A stretch of 64,000 nucleotides of DNA from Niabella drilacis (GTDB lineage: Bacteria; Bacteroidota; Bacteroidia; Chitinophagales; Chitinophagaceae): contig NZ_FMZO01000021.1 of assembly GCF_900101395.1 (NCBI RefSeq), forward strand, positions 1 to 64,000, given 5' to 3'. Made by a program: the position numbers and the translations under genes. Shown here one piece after another: positions 44,157 to 55,159 of the stretch (positions within the stretch are counted from its first letter, which is position 1; each line of letters begins with the position of its first letter). Under the pieces are notes generated by a model, which saw only the letters and a list, made by a program, of their open reading frames with translations, ran no database searches and was not told where the DNA came from.

Positions 44157-46508
44157 ATGATTACCGAACAACAATTACAAGACATGCACCGGTACTGGCA
44201 GGCTGCCAATTACCTGTCTGCAGGGCAAATATATTTACAGGACAACCCGCTGCTTCGCGAGCCCTTAAAGCCGGATCATATAAAGCCCCGGTTGCTGGGC
44301 CACTGGGGCACATCGCCGGGATTGAGCTTCATTTATGTGCACCTGAACCGGCTAATAAAAGAAACAGGCTCCGACGTGCTTTATATATGCGGACCCGGGC
44401 ACGGAGCCCCGGCCATTGTGGCGAATGCCTATCTTGAGGGCAGCTATTCCGAAATATATCCGCATGTGCCGATGGATGAAAAGGGCATAAAACAATTATT
44501 CAGACAATTTTCAACACCCGGTGGCATCCCCAGCCATGTAAGCGCCCATACACCGGGCTCCATCCATGAGGGAGGAGAGCTGGGATACTCGCTGGTACAT
44601 GCGTTTGGCGCCGCTTTCGATAACCCGGATCTTATTGTAGCCTGCGTTGTTGGCGATGGCGAGGCAGAAACTGCGCCCCTGGAAGGCAGCTGGAAATCGC
44701 TGAGTTTTTTAAACCCGGTGCGTGACGGGGCTGTACTACCCATCCTGCATTTAAACGGTTATAAGATAGCGGGGCCAACTGTACTTGCCCGGAAAACAAA
44801 CGCTGAGCTCACCGCATTATTCAGCGGGTACGGATACGAGGTATTTTTTGTTGAAGGCAGTAACCCAATGGTTATGCACCGCAATATGATCGAAATACTG
44901 GACAATGTATATGCCCGGATCAGGTCCTTACAGCAACGTTCCAGAACCGGGAACGAGCCGGTTGTGAACGGCTGGCCGATGATCATCATGCGCACACCCA
45001 AAGGCTGGACAGGCCCGAAGGAATGGGAGCACCAGCCGATTGAAAACTCCTTCAGGTCGCACCAGGTACCCTTAACCGCCGTAAAGACCAACCCGGAGCA
45101 GCTCCGCCTGGTGGAAGACTGGATGCGCAGTTATGCCCCGGAAAAATTATTTGATAAAAACGGGAGACTGATGCCCGAACTTCAAAGCCTGGCCCCTTCA
45201 GGAAATAAAAGAATGGGCATGCTTGCTGTTGCCAATGGGGGCACGGTGCTTAAGGAATTGCAATTGCCGGATTTTAAACAATATGCAGTAAATGTTCCCC
45301 ATCCGGGAACCAGGGAAGCGGAAAGCACAAGAAATTTCGGGAACTATCTGCGCGATATTTTTGAACTGAATAAGGACCACCATAACTTCCGGCTGTTTTG
45401 TCCTGATGAAACAGCCTCCAACCGGCTGCAGGCCGTATTTGAAAAAACAGCACGTTGTTTTCTTGAAGCAAGAATGACTACGGATGATCACCTTTCCCCG
45501 GAAGGTCGGGTAATGGAAGTATTGAGCGAGCATCTTTGTGAAGGCTGGCTGGAAGGGTATCTTTTAACGGGGCGGCATGGCCTCTTTTCCTGTTACGAAG
45601 CGTTTATTACCATTATCGATTCCATGTTCAGTCAATACGCAAAATGGATAAAAACCAGCCGGGAATTGCCCTGGCGCAAACCCGTGGCTTCATTAAACTA
45701 CCTGCTTACCTCCCATTCCTGGCGCCAGGATCATAATGGCTACAGCCACCAGGGGCCCGGGTTTATTGATACGGTAATTAATAAAAAAAGCAGCGTTACC
45801 CGCATCTACTTTCCTCCGGATGCCAATACCCTGCTATCTGTAATGCATCATTGTTTTTCCAGTAAAGACTATGCAAACCTGGTAGTGGCCGGTAAACAAC
45901 CGGAACTGCAGTGGCTTACCTTGGAAGAGGCCATTACGCATTGTGCGCGTGGTGCTTCTGTATGGAAATGGGCAGGGAACGATGAGGGCGCACAGCCGGA
46001 TGTGGTCATTGCCTGTGCCGGGGATGTGCCTACACTGGAAGCAGTAGCAGCCGTGGCAGTTTTACGGGAACAGCTGCCGGATCTGAAAGTAAGGCTGGTA
46101 AATATTGTGGATCTTATGGCCCTGTCCCCCATCCTGTATCACCCGCACGGGCTGGGCGAGGATGCTTTTACCGAATTGTTTACCAATGAGGCTCCTGTGA
46201 TCTTTGCTTTTCATGGCTATGTCCGTATTATTCATGACCTGGTTCACGGGCGTCCCAACCCGGAACGGTTTCATGTGCGCGGCTACATGGAAGAAGGCAC
46301 GACCACTACCCCCTTCGACATGACGGTACTAAATAATATGAGCCGGTACCAGCTGGCAATGGAGGCCGTAAAGCGTGTGCCGCGCATGGTACAGATGAGG
46401 GATCGGTTAAATACCTACTGTGAAGAAAAACTGAAGGAGCATAGGAGCTATATCTGTACTTATTTTGATGACCTGCCTGAAATAAAAAACTGGAAATGGA
46501 CGTATTAG
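44157..46508 (+). CDS. xfp: Xylulose-5-phosphate/fructose-6-phosphate phosphoketolase
   Basis: 783 residues, normal for the family. TPP-enzyme motifs: [28 protein letters not shown], the TPP-binding stretch [14 protein letters not shown] ... [28 protein letters not shown] in the pyrimidine domain, and a C-terminal XFP domain ([17 protein letters not shown]). It splits xylulose-5-P to glyceraldehyde-3-P and acetyl-P, and may also act on fructose-6-P; which substrate it prefers cannot be seen. It forms an operon with ackA. The ATG at 44157 is followed directly by the conserved N-terminal region. Confidence 0.97.
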   Translation: MITEQQLQDMHRYWQAANYLSAGQIYLQDNPLLREPLKPDHIKPRLLGHWGTSPGLSFIYVHLNRLIKETGSDVLYICGPGHGAPAIVANAYLEGSYSEIYPHVPMDEKGIKQLFRQFSTPGGIPSHVSAHTPGSIHEGGELGYSLVHAFGAAFDNPDLIVACVVGDGEAETAPLEGSWKSLSFLNPVRDGAVLPILHLNGYKIAGPTVLARKTNAELTALFSGYGYEVFFVEGSNPMVMHRNMIEILDNVYARIRSLQQRSRTGNEPVVNGWPMIIMRTPKGWTGPKEWEHQPIENSFRSHQVPLTAVKTNPEQLRLVEDWMRSYAPEKLFDKNGRLMPELQSLAPSGNKRMGMLAVANGGTVLKELQLPDFKQYAVNVPHPGTREAESTRNFGNYLRDIFELNKDHHNFRLFCPDETASNRLQAVFEKTARCFLEARMTTDDHLSPEGRVMEVLSEHLCEGWLEGYLLTGRHGLFSCYEAFITIIDSMFSQYAKWIKTSRELPWRKPVASLNYLLTSHSWRQDHNGYSHQGPGFIDTVINKKSSVTRIYFPPDANTLLSVMHHCFSSKDYANLVVAGKQPELQWLTLEEAITHCARGASVWKWAGNDEGAQPDVVIACAGDVPTLEAVAAVAVLREQLPDLKVRLVNIVDLMALSPILYHPHGLGEDAFTELFTNEAPVIFAFHGYVRIIHDLVHGRPNPERFHVRGYMEEGTTTTPFDMTVLNNMSRYQLAMEAVKRVPRMVQMRDRLNTYCEEKLKEHRSYICTYFDDLPEIKNWKWTY

Positions 46509-46541
46509 AAAAAGGCGGTACGGTTTCATTTTTTGAAAAGA

Positions 46542-47888
46542 TTATTGATCCAGGGTATATACATCTTCAAAATACTGAACCATCGAGCCTTCTTTTATAT
46601 CCGCCGTCATATACAGGATAAAAACCGGTACCGGACCATGTACTGTTTTTATAACCGGTTTTTGTCCTTTACTATTTGCATTTAAAAAAGATGCATCTAA
46701 TTTCTCCTCCAGCAAATAATCAGCAAGCTCAACCGGCTTTTCAACCCTTACACATCCGTGGCTCAAATACCTTTTTTCCGATTTGAATGCCGCCTTCAGG
46801 TTGGTGTCATGCAGGTATACACTATAGGGGCTTGTTAAATTAAACTTTATTACCCCTAAGGCGTTATCACGGCCTGTAGCCTGCCGGAACTGGTAAGAAA
46901 AATTTTGCTTTGTAATTTTGCTCCAGTTGATGCTCCGCGGATTAACAACCTGTCCCCTGCTGTTCAACACCTGCATCCTCAGCAAATCCAGCACGGCCGT
47001 GTTTTTTTTACAAAAAGGAAGAATTTCATTTACTGCAATACTCTTTGGCACATTCCAATACGGATACAGAATCACCTGGTCGCAGTAAGCAGCAAAACGC
47101 GGTGTCTTTGTGGAGGGTTTGCCGGCAACCACCCGCATATTTAATTTTAATGAGTCCTGTTCATAATAGTTCAGCTCCGCAGCAGCAATATTTACCACAA
47201 TAAACTTCGGGAAATGAAAATGATACATCCACCGGTAATTATTCAATGTTTCAGACAACCGGCGGATCCGGACAACATTTCCTGAATCAAGTTGAGCTTT
47301 CAATGCATTTTTAAGCAGCAGGTACTGGCTGGTGGCGGGTTCCAGCCGGTTCACAAGATCGTCGAGGTCCTTTGGTTTACTAACTTCAGCAAGCAAATTT
47401 ATAAGATAATGCTGATCTGCCTCCTTTACCGTTCGGGAAAGCGCATCGTCTCCTGTTTTGCGTGTGGCCGGGTCGCCCTGGAACAGGTCATTGAGATACT
47501 CCAATGCCGCATGGGTATACCGGTAATCGTTCACCCGGGAGCTATCTTCACCGGATGAGCCGGCAGCCATGCCAAACGCATCCCTGGGCAGCAGTTTCAG
47601 ATATTTGCTTTTGTCCAGTCCCTGAAATGCACATCGCTCATTCAGTAATTGAATGAGCCGCATCCGCAGGCCGGCCCGCTGGGTATCGGCGCCCATCCAT
47701 ATATATCCGTCCTTCCGGTTTTTGTAAAACACTTCAACCAGAACGGGCAAAACCGGTTCCGGGGATATATGTTGAGCAGGAACCGGCATATAGCCGCCCC
47801 AGGATAAAAGCAAAACAACCAGGAAGAGCCGTTTTGTTGTTTTTCCAAACAAACAACCGCAGCCATATTTTTTCCGGCAATGCAGCAT
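46542..47888 (-). CDS. L,D-transpeptidase, YcbB type
   Basis: 448 residues from the ATG at 47888 (a TTG 42 bp upstream is less likely). An N-terminal signal/anchor (LFLVVLLLSWGGYMPVPA) is followed by a scaffold region and a YkuD catalytic domain with Cys379 in YLSHGCVRVEKPVELADYLL. The phrase YPYWNVPKSIAVNEILPFCK is typical of the large YcbB-like enzymes. It crosslinks peptidoglycan (3-3 links) in the periplasm. Convergent with xfp, with 33 bp between stops, and 34 bp downstream of a NimA-like gene, so the two may share a transcript. Confidence 0.9.
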   Translation of the reverse strand: MLHCRKKYGCGCLFGKTTKRLFLVVLLLSWGGYMPVPAQHISPEPVLPVLVEVFYKNRKDGYIWMGADTQRAGLRMRLIQLLNERCAFQGLDKSKYLKLLPRDAFGMAAGSSGEDSSRVNDYRYTHAALEYLNDLFQGDPATRKTGDDALSRTVKEADQHYLINLLAEVSKPKDLDDLVNRLEPATSQYLLLKNALKAQLDSGNVVRIRRLSETLNNYRWMYHFHFPKFIVVNIAAAELNYYEQDSLKLNMRVVAGKPSTKTPRFAAYCDQVILYPYWNVPKSIAVNEILPFCKKNTAVLDLLRMQVLNSRGQVVNPRSINWSKITKQNFSYQFRQATGRDNALGVIKFNLTSPYSVYLHDTNLKAAFKSEKRYLSHGCVRVEKPVELADYLLEEKLDASFLNANSKGQKPVIKTVHGPVPVFILYMTADIKEGSMVQYFEDVYTLDQ

Positions 47889-47922
47889 TCCGTCATTTTT
47901 GCATAAAGCGCCTGTATACTTT

Positions 47923-48402
47923 TCAGCCAAACAGATCTTCAGGCAGCTCCAGGTTTTTATAATGATAACGTCCCGTTTTTGAATTGATAGTAATATGAAA
48001 AAGTATTCCTTTTACCTCATCCATTTCCTTTAATGAGAAGGGCCAGTACTGGGAAAGACGCAGCGCTTCACTGCTCACCATGGCTGTTACGCGCTGCTGC
48101 AAAACCAAAAGGGCCCTGTTCCGCTCTTCTGCGCCCGTAAGTTCTTTAAAAACACCCTGGCAGATCACACTTTTCCATGTGATCATATCCTTTATTTCCT
48201 CTACCTGGAAACAGACATTGGGATTACTACGCAGGATACGCAGCTTCAATCCTTCATAAGTACGACCGTAGATAGCGGTGCCATCATAAGCATAACATAA
48301 CGGTACAATGTACGGTACACCGTCCGAGCAGCAGCCAAGGTGCCCGGTTATGTTGTGCTGTAAAACAGCATCTGCCTCGCTTTCAGTTAAATTATTGTTC
48401 AT
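47923..48402 (-). CDS. Pyridoxamine 5'-phosphate oxidase-fold flavoprotein, NimA-like
   Basis: 159 residues from the ATG at 48402 (MNNNLTESEADAVLQHNITG). Split-barrel FMN-binding pattern of the NimA/PNPOx group: GHLGCCSDGVPYIVPLCYAYDGTAIYGR, LKLRILRSNPNVCFQVEEI, SVICQGVFKEL. Members bind flavin or heme and include 5-nitroimidazole reductases, but most have unknown substrates, so no function beyond redox-related is claimed. The neighbours (phosphoketolase, acetate kinase, stress protein) suggest a redox- or oxygen-linked setting. Confidence 0.85.
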   Translation of the reverse strand: MNNNLTESEADAVLQHNITGHLGCCSDGVPYIVPLCYAYDGTAIYGRTYEGLKLRILRSNPNVCFQVEEIKDMITWKSVICQGVFKELTGAEERNRALLVLQQRVTAMVSSEALRLSQYWPFSLKEMDEVKGILFHITINSKTGRYHYKNLELPEDLFG

Positions 48403-49340
48403 GACTTTTGTTTTGTAATGCGCGTTCTGTTGCACTGTTATCCGGAGAGCCGCTGCATTAAAAGGCCACAGTCATTCTTTTTGCAACCCTTCTTTCTGGC
48501 AGGATCCGGCAGCTCGCGGAGTACACTTTTTTCCAGCTGCTTAAAAAGGCCGATCTTCCCGCCACGTAAATATGCTATTATTTTTGCGACAGGTTCCCGA
48601 TACGGTGCGGCGCTTCCGGTTCGTTTAACCCGGCACATATGGGGCTATATCCTCCCTCATCCACTGCAACATTTTTGCTGCATTCGTATAAGCGGTGTTT
48701 TGCCCCGGGTAACGGCAACACGATGCTATAGGCCGGAATGCTCAGTTGCTTGCGGAACCCTATCATCGGGTAATGCTCCTTCATACATTCTGAACATTTG
48801 CCCAAAGGGCCCGCACAAACGGCAAATATGCTTGTCATATTCTGTAACTTCTGCAGGTCAAATATATACACCCCGGTAAGGGAACAGCAATGATGAACAT
48901 CATGTACGCTACTGACGGTTGTTGATAACTTGGTTAGCCGCGCTGCGGCGCCACCGGCCTTTTAACCCTACGGCTCCTTTGAGTGGATGAACGATATTCC
49001 CAACCTCTCCACCGGTATGAGGCCGATGCAAATCAGGCAGGATGCTAATGCCCTTCATTGAAAACGGTTATATCTTACGGTTAGCTTAGCGCTTCAATAC
49101 AGCAAACCGGGTGCCGTGATTGACGACCACGTGCAATGAAGGTTCAATGAGCCTGTTGAAGGACCGGATAACAGCGAAACAACTGCTGCTGAAGGATGTA
49201 TTTAATCCCTGTAAAGAAAACAAAATTCAATACCTGAACAATAACAACAGCCGTCCTTCCCGGAGCAAACGATTCAGGAAGGGCTTTCCTGTGTTTCAGA
49301 AAATAACGCTACGATCAGCCGCCCGCCTGATCGCAGCAAC
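48403..49340. other. About 940 bp without a recognised gene
   Basis: No family was recognised. A 97-codon minus-strand frame at 48578-48871 is Cys-rich (FAVCAGPLGKCSECMKEH) but has no promoter, start context or homology that I can name. A plus-strand stretch at about 48966-49059 reads PYGSFEWMNDIPNLSTGMRP between stops and could be the tail of a lost gene. The segment looks like degraded sequence between the redox block and the O-glycan locus. Confidence 0.4.
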
Positions 49341-52300
49341 TTAATACCCGGTGATTCCAAAATCATCCAATATCAATATGCCATCCCCTTTTTTGGTAAC
49401 ACAGAGATAAGTATCATCTGCATCCGCGTTCTCAAAATCCAGCGCTGTTTCTTTTACATTCCGCTCATCCAACGGAATACTTTGAAGGGTTTTCCCGGCT
49501 TTTTTTGACTTCAGTTCCAGGCGGTACACCGACGGAGCGCTCACTTTATATTTCAGGCTGACCCGGTATTTCTTCCCGGCTTCAAACCGGATCAGCGCCG
49601 GTGAGGTACGCATAACTTCCCCGTTGCCCTCCCGCCAGGTTTTTAAAGAGAACCGGCCATCGATCGTATCATCGGTATAGGGTGCATGCGTTTCCGATAA
49701 ATGCGTTGTATAAGCGCTGGGTTTGCTGGCGATAAAAGGACCCCAGCCTTCATCCACCTGCTCAAAATCTTCATAAACCAGGTAGCCTGGCTTACCGGTG
49801 AGGGGGTGTCCGATCAGCCGTACATCATCAAAGGACGCGTTTGCATCGGCTGTTCCCGGCTCAAATCCCAATTGCACCAGGGCCGCCCCACCTTCGTACC
49901 GGAACGGGATCTTCAGGCACTGGAACCGGGTCCCGTAGCGGTCAGAGTTATCCGTAAAGTTCTGCACCGTGCTTTCATTGATGGAAACAGTGCGGCTCCC
50001 TATCGTTAAAGAAGCCTTGCCCCGGCCGCTGACCTCTACCCATACAGACAACACATAGTCCTTTCCTTTTTTTAATGCTACCGGCTGGCTCAGGCTCCCG
50101 TTTCCCTCCAGCCTTGCAACCGTTTGCCCGTAGGCGGTGGTTACCGCCTGTACCGCCCCGCCCTTCCGGCTCCAGCCTTCCAGCCGGTTATCAAAACCGG
50201 GATTCTTTACAAGGCCATATTCGCCCCAGGTTACGCTTTTTAACGGCGTTGGTTCACTTTTATAAATAACATAGCCCTGTTTGGGCCCGGCATCGATCAC
50301 TACCTCTCCCGAGCGGCTTACCGGCAGGTTTGCCAGGAATATACGCCCCTGGTCCGTTAGCTTATACAGCCGGACCTTTGCCGTGCCCCGCCACTCGCGG
50401 GGAAGCTGCCAGGACGATCTTCCCCCATCGGGATTATAATGATATATTTTTTCCACCCCGTTGTAAAACCAGGGTATAAAGACAAGATCACCCGATTTAA
50501 CCAGGTGTCCATCCCGTTTTATATAGTTTACCCCGCCAGCGGATGAAGATACAAGCGCACCTTCAAACACGGCTTCTGTATCGCTTAACTTCAGCAACGG
50601 GTGCTGCATCAGGAAGCGGTAAGGCAATTGCTGTGTAAAGAAAAGCTGAAGTACCTTATTAAAATCACGTCCCTTCTGCCAGCCCATGAAACCGATGCTG
50701 GCGCCCCGGTCATAACCTCCCAATAACAACGGGTGCCGGGCATAACCATCCCTGTACCGGTGCTGGATAAACCGGGAGATCATGCTTTTGGCATCGGAGG
50801 GGTGGTGCGTCCAGGAAGCTTCTTTATAAAACACATCCTGGTCCTCCGTCCATATGGCCAGGTCCAGCCCCGATAATAAACCAGCGGTATATTTTGCAAT
50901 AGAGCTATGTTCGCGGTATGTATCCAGGTACAGGAACGCCAGATCAGGCAGATCGCGGCGCAGCTCCCGGATGCGTTGCGCAAAGCTGCCCCTTTCGATA
51001 TCTCTTTTCTTATTGATCAGGTAGGCCTGGTCCAGCCAGCTCCAGCCGGGCAGATCACTTATAATATCGTTATCGTAAGCCCTTGCTTCGGGGTAGGCTT
51101 CGCTGTGGTTGATGTGCAGGCCGATATAGGCGCCATAGTCCTTTGCCCGTTTTGTCAGCAGCTGAAGTTCTTTAAGCCCTCCTGCACGCTCATTATAATG
51201 CCCGGCATAATCCGGGTGCCCGCTGTCATGCCCTTCCGACTGGTATCCTTTCAATTCCACCATCTGGCCAAAGCCATCTGTGGCGAGATAGAACTTTTTG
51301 ATATTGTCCAGCTGCCGGAGAAATGGATACTGGGCCCCGCTGGCAAAATTCATGGTAATGGTGGCATAGGATTGACGCAGCTGCGCTGCACCCCGCGGGG
51401 CGGGAAATACTTTTGCGTGCGCTATCGCTGCATCCTGCCAGTCTGTTTTCTCATCCCGGTTCAGATCCCCGGCAAAAACGATCTTCATCTCCGGCAGGGG
51501 CAGGCGGGCCCCGCTTACATCGCGGATGATCCACTCATTGCTGTACACAGCCGTAAACCGCTCCCCATTGTCTTCAAAGGTCCGGAAGGCTACCTGTTTT
51601 CCATTGTAGGGCACATTATTCTCTATAGAAACCGCAAACCGATTGTTATTGAGGATGGCCACGGCCCCATAATCTTCGGCAGGGCCGGGTTCCCGTTCTG
51701 CCAGCGGCAGGAACAGATCTTTGATCACATTCCGGGCTACAGACAATGTAGCGCCCGGTTCATCGTTTTTAAGCGTCACCACATCCTGATAGGGAAAGGC
51801 CAGTGTCTTCACCTTTTCCGTTCCCCGCTCGCTGATCTGCAATACCTTCATCAGCACCACATTGTCCTGTACGCTAAAGGCCGTGGTGATATCCGTTTTA
51901 AGATCAGGGATCACGGAAGTGTAAATGACCTGGCCGGCCTTTTTACTTACGCGGGTATGGGCGGTGTAAAAACGGCCATTGACCAGGAACCCATTGGGGA
52001 TGGTGCGCGCCCCGCTTACCTGTGCGCCGGTAGCCTTTAGCCGGTACTGAAAGGGCACCGGGTAGCTTTGGGAAAACAGCACGTCCATAAACCCCGATCC
52101 CAGGCGCATCCCTGAAGCCCTGTTTAAGGACCTGGCGGCCGGCGCAACCGGTCCCAGTTTAAAATTCTTTACCAGCACCGCGCCGCCGTCAAAAACCCGG
52201 AAGCCCAGCTTCCCTTTATGCTCATGCAGAAAAGGCACTTCCTGCCGGGCGATCTTTTCTCCATCCAGGTAAACGGTAACCACGCGTCCTTCCTGCTGTA

Positions 52301-52727
52301 TCATGACATGCCTGCTGTAACCCGCAAAAAATTTCCCGATGTCCACAGCGATCTCCTTCTGTTCTTTACCGCTTTTTGCAAACCAATGCGCATATCCCAG
52401 GATGTCCGCCGTTTGGTTGCACCCAATGTAATTCCATTGTCCCGGGCTGTTGTAGCCTGTGATCAATCCGAACTTTGAGCCGGAGTTTTCCGGTACCACA
52501 TCAAATTCCGCCATCAAACGGCCGGCCGGTTCCTCCAAACCCTCTATGATAAAAAGCACATCCTCTCCTTTGGCCGCCTTTAATGTTTCCCCGGCGGAGG
52601 AACGGACCGCCTGCCCTGCCAGCTTTTGCTGCAGGGGCATTTTATCCTGAGCCATCCCCCGGTTATTCAAAACCAGGATGCCCGCCAGCAGTCCGATCAG
52701 CAAAAAAACTTGTCTCCCTTTAGCCAT
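49341..52727 (-). CDS. GH101 endo-alpha-N-acetylgalactosaminidase
   Basis: 1128 residues from the ATG at 52727 (a TTG 21 bp upstream is less likely), signal peptide VFLLIGLLAGILVLNNRGMA. An N-terminal LamG-like region is followed by the GH101 barrel: LKGYQSEGHDSGHPDYAGHY (the hallmark motif), nucleophile Asp602 in AFLYLDTYRE, acid/base Glu628 in IWTEDQDVFY. C-terminal beta domains include a carbohydrate-binding-like module (NPGFDNRLEGWSRKGG) and a second one (YEDFEQVDEGWGPF). GH101 enzymes release core-1 disaccharide from Ser/Thr of mucin-type glycoproteins; that activity is inferred. It is third in a run with a six-hairpin enzyme and a fucosidase. Confidence 0.85.
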   Translation of the reverse strand: MAKGRQVFLLIGLLAGILVLNNRGMAQDKMPLQQKLAGQAVRSSAGETLKAAKGEDVLFIIEGLEEPAGRLMAEFDVVPENSGSKFGLITGYNSPGQWNYIGCNQTADILGYAHWFAKSGKEQKEIAVDIGKFFAGYSRHVMIQQEGRVVTVYLDGEKIARQEVPFLHEHKGKLGFRVFDGGAVLVKNFKLGPVAPAARSLNRASGMRLGSGFMDVLFSQSYPVPFQYRLKATGAQVSGARTIPNGFLVNGRFYTAHTRVSKKAGQVIYTSVIPDLKTDITTAFSVQDNVVLMKVLQISERGTEKVKTLAFPYQDVVTLKNDEPGATLSVARNVIKDLFLPLAEREPGPAEDYGAVAILNNNRFAVSIENNVPYNGKQVAFRTFEDNGERFTAVYSNEWIIRDVSGARLPLPEMKIVFAGDLNRDEKTDWQDAAIAHAKVFPAPRGAAQLRQSYATITMNFASGAQYPFLRQLDNIKKFYLATDGFGQMVELKGYQSEGHDSGHPDYAGHYNERAGGLKELQLLTKRAKDYGAYIGLHINHSEAYPEARAYDNDIISDLPGWSWLDQAYLINKKRDIERGSFAQRIRELRRDLPDLAFLYLDTYREHSSIAKYTAGLLSGLDLAIWTEDQDVFYKEASWTHHPSDAKSMISRFIQHRYRDGYARHPLLLGGYDRGASIGFMGWQKGRDFNKVLQLFFTQQLPYRFLMQHPLLKLSDTEAVFEGALVSSSAGGVNYIKRDGHLVKSGDLVFIPWFYNGVEKIYHYNPDGGRSSWQLPREWRGTAKVRLYKLTDQGRIFLANLPVSRSGEVVIDAGPKQGYVIYKSEPTPLKSVTWGEYGLVKNPGFDNRLEGWSRKGGAVQAVTTAYGQTVARLEGNGSLSQPVALKKGKDYVLSVWVEVSGRGKASLTIGSRTVSINESTVQNFTDNSDRYGTRFQCLKIPFRYEGGAALVQLGFEPGTADANASFDDVRLIGHPLTGKPGYLVYEDFEQVDEGWGPFIASKPSAYTTHLSETHAPYTDDTIDGRFSLKTWREGNGEVMRTSPALIRFEAGKKYRVSLKYKVSAPSVYRLELKSKKAGKTLQSIPLDERNVKETALDFENADADDTYLCVTKKGDGILILDDFGITGY

Positions 52728-52762
52728 TGTATGATGTTGTTTTTTCAAAATAGTGCATTTGC

Positions 52763-55084
52763 TTACGAGCCTGTAATTTCATAAGTACTTCCTTTCTTTG
52801 CAGTGAATGAATAAACATCCCCTTCCCTTTTTACCGGTACTGTTCTGCCGTTTTCTGTCACCTGCATTTTTCGCCCCTTCCAGGGGTTATCCAGCCTGCA
52901 GGAGCCTCCTTTTTCGCTGAATATTTTCAAACCGGAAACGGTGGCCCCGTCATAGGCAGCAGAAACAAGGAAGGCGCCCTTTGCCCTGAGCCGGGTAAAC
53001 GAAGCCGGCGTTTTTGTCCAGCAGGGAAAAAGATACAGGATATCCCCGGCTGTTTGAAGCATCATCGAATTGACGGTTTCTATAACTGTGGTCTTCTCGG
53101 TACAGTGATGCCCGTCGGCAATCAGGAAATTCGGCCCGGCCGTTTTGATCAGGGTCTTCATATTTTCCTTCAAAATACCCGGGTCCAGTCCTGCACGCGC
53201 CCACATCACAAAGGCGCTCAGGCCCAGCGCGTTCATCGAAGTGGTGAATCCTTTTTGCGAAACCTCATAATAATACAGGGTATTACGGGCAATCTGCAGG
53301 GCAGCGCTATCGGAACGGAGGTGCAGCACTTCGCAGGGATATACGGAATGCATTTGTATCACGTGGTTCGGCAGATCCCACCCTGCTTCATTCTTGGCAT
53401 ACACCGGCAGTCCCTGGTTGGGCGTTTTTGTCGGCATGATCACCTTATACTTTGATAAGTGCGTTAAAATATCATTCCATTTTTTCCGGCGCTGTTTGTC
53501 AACGCCCAGCAGCCGGCTGTACTTCATCAGCAGGCTGAACGTTTGCTCCACGAAGGCCAGGTCCGAAGGGGGGTTCAGATCCCATGAGCTTTCATGTCCG
53601 CCCGTTGTGATGGTATACCGGTAGGATCCGCCATAGGCTTCCTTCTGCAGGTAATCTTCATAAAAATCGCCGCAGAAGCGGATATAGGGATAAGCCCTGC
53701 TGCGCAAAAAATCCAGGTCCCCGGTATATTCATAATACCAGCTGAACAACGGCACATTGAACGGGGCATTCATCGTTTGCTGCCAGTAATAATTATAAAA
53801 TACGCCGATGCCCAATGCGCCTACGGGAAACAGCAATCCCCGGCAGGATCTTCCCTTCCAGGAGGGATGCATGATGCCCATTTCTTCTTTAGCCCGCCGT
53901 TTCCCCTCGGGGATCAGCAATTCGATCGTTTTATAAAAAGGCAATGCGATCTCCGGCCGGTTGGCGGAGAAAGCACTGTAGAACCCCGCCTGGCTGTTGT
54001 AGTTGAGATGAATGTCTCCATGATACATCATCCGGTCGTCCATATTCCACACGCCGTACATTCCCCCCGACACCGGTGAATGGGCATTATAGGCGGAGGC
54101 CAGCAAATAAACGGACGAGAGGTAGTGGCGGTTCAGTAATGAATCATTCGTTTCTACATAAGAGCGGGTCCACATATCTTTCCACCAGGCTGTTCTTGCT
54201 GCTTTCAGCTGCAATACGCCGGCTTCATTCAATCCCGAGAGCCGTTTGCGGGCTGCGGCCAGCTGCGGGTCATTTTCTTTTCCACCCCCCGAAACATATA
54301 CGGCCACGAGGACCGTATCCGTAGCTCCCAGCTGGAAGACCGACCGGACCATTGCCGCTGAAAGGCGTTCCTGCCGGGAGGCTGCTCCTATTATTTTTGT
54401 TGAGATGCCGGCATGGGAAATCCAGCGCACGTTACCGGTCTTTGTCTGGCGGGTAACCTGTGCAACAGGGCCCTGCACCGCCGCCGTAACCGCATAAGCA
54501 GCCGGCTGGCTGTCAGCATAGCTGTCTACCGAAATACGGACCGGTGTCTGGGAGGCGGTTGTGAGCTCTGTTATGATCACATTCTCTTCCATGCTCATCC
54601 AGCTTTTCATTTTAACCTGCGGGGCCGTGGCGGTGGTCATCCGCAGCTCACTGTTCAATTGGTCCATCTGGTAGCTGAACGCAGCAGCATCGGGCCGGTT
54701 CACGGTAATAAAACCGGAACGTACCGGGGCATTTACGGTGATGCTTACCCCCCCAACCGGAAGCGCCGCGGGTCCGCTGCCGGCCCAGTCGGTCCAGCCA
54801 TCAGTAACAAAATCCACTTTGGAGATCTTTAATGTCTGGCTGTTATCCGATGTAAACGCCACCACCCCTATATCGCCGTTGCCCATATAGGGGCCTAAGG
54901 GAGCACTATTGCTTTTGATACTGCTGTAGCTGAAGGGCTGGTGCCAGGTTGCTGTAAGCAGGGCTTTCTTCTGTTCAAAAAAAAGCGCATCTTTTGATGC
55001 ATCTGCCTGTAATAGATTTTTCTGCGCCTGCAGCAACAAGCCCTGTCCCAGAAAAAGCAGGCCGAAGAGGTATTTACGGTTCAT
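52763..55084 (-). CDS. Six-hairpin glycoside hydrolase, GH95-like
   Basis: 773 residues, signal peptide ending GLLLQAQ. An N-terminal beta-sandwich (APLGPYMGNGDIGVVAFTSD) is linked to an (alpha/alpha)6 toroid. YHGDIHLNYNSQAGF resembles the GH95 region with the two catalytic Asn residues, and TTGGHESSWDLNPPSDLAFV could hold the acid Glu. GH95 members are inverting alpha-L-fucosidases or galactosidases. The match is by eye and partial; a DUF5703-type enzyme is the alternative. It lies between a GH29 fucosidase and the GH101 gene, with 75 and 35 bp gaps, so one operon is likely. Confidence 0.65.
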   Translation of the reverse strand: MNRKYLFGLLFLGQGLLLQAQKNLLQADASKDALFFEQKKALLTATWHQPFSYSSIKSNSAPLGPYMGNGDIGVVAFTSDNSQTLKISKVDFVTDGWTDWAGSGPAALPVGGVSITVNAPVRSGFITVNRPDAAAFSYQMDQLNSELRMTTATAPQVKMKSWMSMEENVIITELTTASQTPVRISVDSYADSQPAAYAVTAAVQGPVAQVTRQTKTGNVRWISHAGISTKIIGAASRQERLSAAMVRSVFQLGATDTVLVAVYVSGGGKENDPQLAAARKRLSGLNEAGVLQLKAARTAWWKDMWTRSYVETNDSLLNRHYLSSVYLLASAYNAHSPVSGGMYGVWNMDDRMMYHGDIHLNYNSQAGFYSAFSANRPEIALPFYKTIELLIPEGKRRAKEEMGIMHPSWKGRSCRGLLFPVGALGIGVFYNYYWQQTMNAPFNVPLFSWYYEYTGDLDFLRSRAYPYIRFCGDFYEDYLQKEAYGGSYRYTITTGGHESSWDLNPPSDLAFVEQTFSLLMKYSRLLGVDKQRRKKWNDILTHLSKYKVIMPTKTPNQGLPVYAKNEAGWDLPNHVIQMHSVYPCEVLHLRSDSAALQIARNTLYYYEVSQKGFTTSMNALGLSAFVMWARAGLDPGILKENMKTLIKTAGPNFLIADGHHCTEKTTVIETVNSMMLQTAGDILYLFPCWTKTPASFTRLRAKGAFLVSAAYDGATVSGLKIFSEKGGSCRLDNPWKGRKMQVTENGRTVPVKREGDVYSFTAKKGSTYEITGS

Positions 55085-55159
55085 TTATTTTCTCATTTTT
55101 AACCGGTGGTTTCAAAAGGCCGGCAATTCTTTTGATACGGCCCGGGTCCCGGCCGCTTC

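Noticed and set aside
48578-48871. 97-codon Cys-rich protein on the minus strand
   Set aside because: No recognisable family, no promoter and no operon partner; overlapping frames on both strands are equally open.
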